Source of the DNA: Diphasiastrum complanatum
Lineage: Eukaryota; Streptophyta; Lycopodiopsida; Lycopodiales; Lycopodiaceae
Direction: 5' to 3'
Assembly: GCA_029204225.1 (NCBI GenBank)
Contig: MU831990.1
Coordinates: forward strand, 28,977-92,976
Length of the DNA stretch: 64,000 bases
The position numbers and the translations under genes are program-made. The notes under the pieces are model-generated. The model searched no databases. It saw nothing but the letters and a program-made list of their open reading frames with translations, and was not told the origin of the DNA. This document shows, piece by piece, positions 63,909-64,000 of this stretch; position 1 is the first letter of the stretch; every line of letters begins with the position of its first letter.

Positions 63909-64000
63909 CATAGTTGCACTTGCAATTCGCAAATCGCAAATCGATTTGCGATTTGCGAATCGCTGTTTGTTAAGGGAATCGCAAATAATTAAAAAAACAG
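63909..64000. mobile_element. Left end of a palindrome-ended element (E4), cut by window edge
   Basis: Starts CATAGTTGCACTTGC, nearly the same terminus as E3, then a perfect 36 bp palindrome at 63925-63960 centred on AAATCGATTT and built from repeated GCAAATC units. It continues past the window. Confidence 0.6.

Overview
The window looks like nuclear DNA of a land plant whose introns are very large and full of transposons. A fern or a gymnosperm is my inference. The support is a conserved plant transporter gene cut into tiny exons, plant-type Ty3-gypsy, LINE and hAT elements, and a short TTTAGGG telomere-like array. No rRNA, tRNA, organelle or bacterial genes were recognised.

One gene dominates. 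On the minus strand, 15 short exons between 62139 and about 1205 join in a fully consistent reading phase. They encode most of a ZIFL-type (zinc-induced-facilitator-like) major facilitator transporter. About 1.3 kb of coding sequence is spread over 61 kb. Seven introns are 132-404 bp and seven are about 1.0-16.7 kb. The N-terminal exon is not visible and is probably beyond the right edge. Nearly everything else lies inside the introns.

Introns from left to right: 2408-7150 holds a foldback repeat, a palindrome-ended element and a dead gypsy integrase. 7517-16781 holds two LINEs, an inverted LINE duplication and scrambled gypsy pieces. 17140-28814 holds a gypsy element with minus-strand pol, a hAT fragment, a 5.2 kb hAT element and small MITEs. 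28903-45618 holds a recent gag-less gypsy element with near-identical LTRs (30710-36908), a MITE and a pile of minus-strand LINE copies. 45841-55626 holds a gypsy element with AG...CT LTR ends (47799-50826), a minisatellite, gypsy remnants and a G-rich MITE. 56553-61221 holds a decayed gypsy RT and a 207 bp tandem duplication with hairpins.

The most interesting patterns are these. (1) The 61 kb gene itself. (2) A group of hAT-like elements that share CATAGTTGCAC-like ends, some with clear 8 bp target duplications, but whose subterminal palindromes differ from copy to copy. (3) Five tandem GTGCT/AGCAC stem-loops in the leader of the gag-less gypsy element. (4) A LINE 3'-terminal hairpin that covaries among four copies. 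(5) Non-canonical AG...CT LTR termini.

All calls come from reading the sequence by eye. No alignment or search was run, so element edges are approximate unless a target duplication is given.
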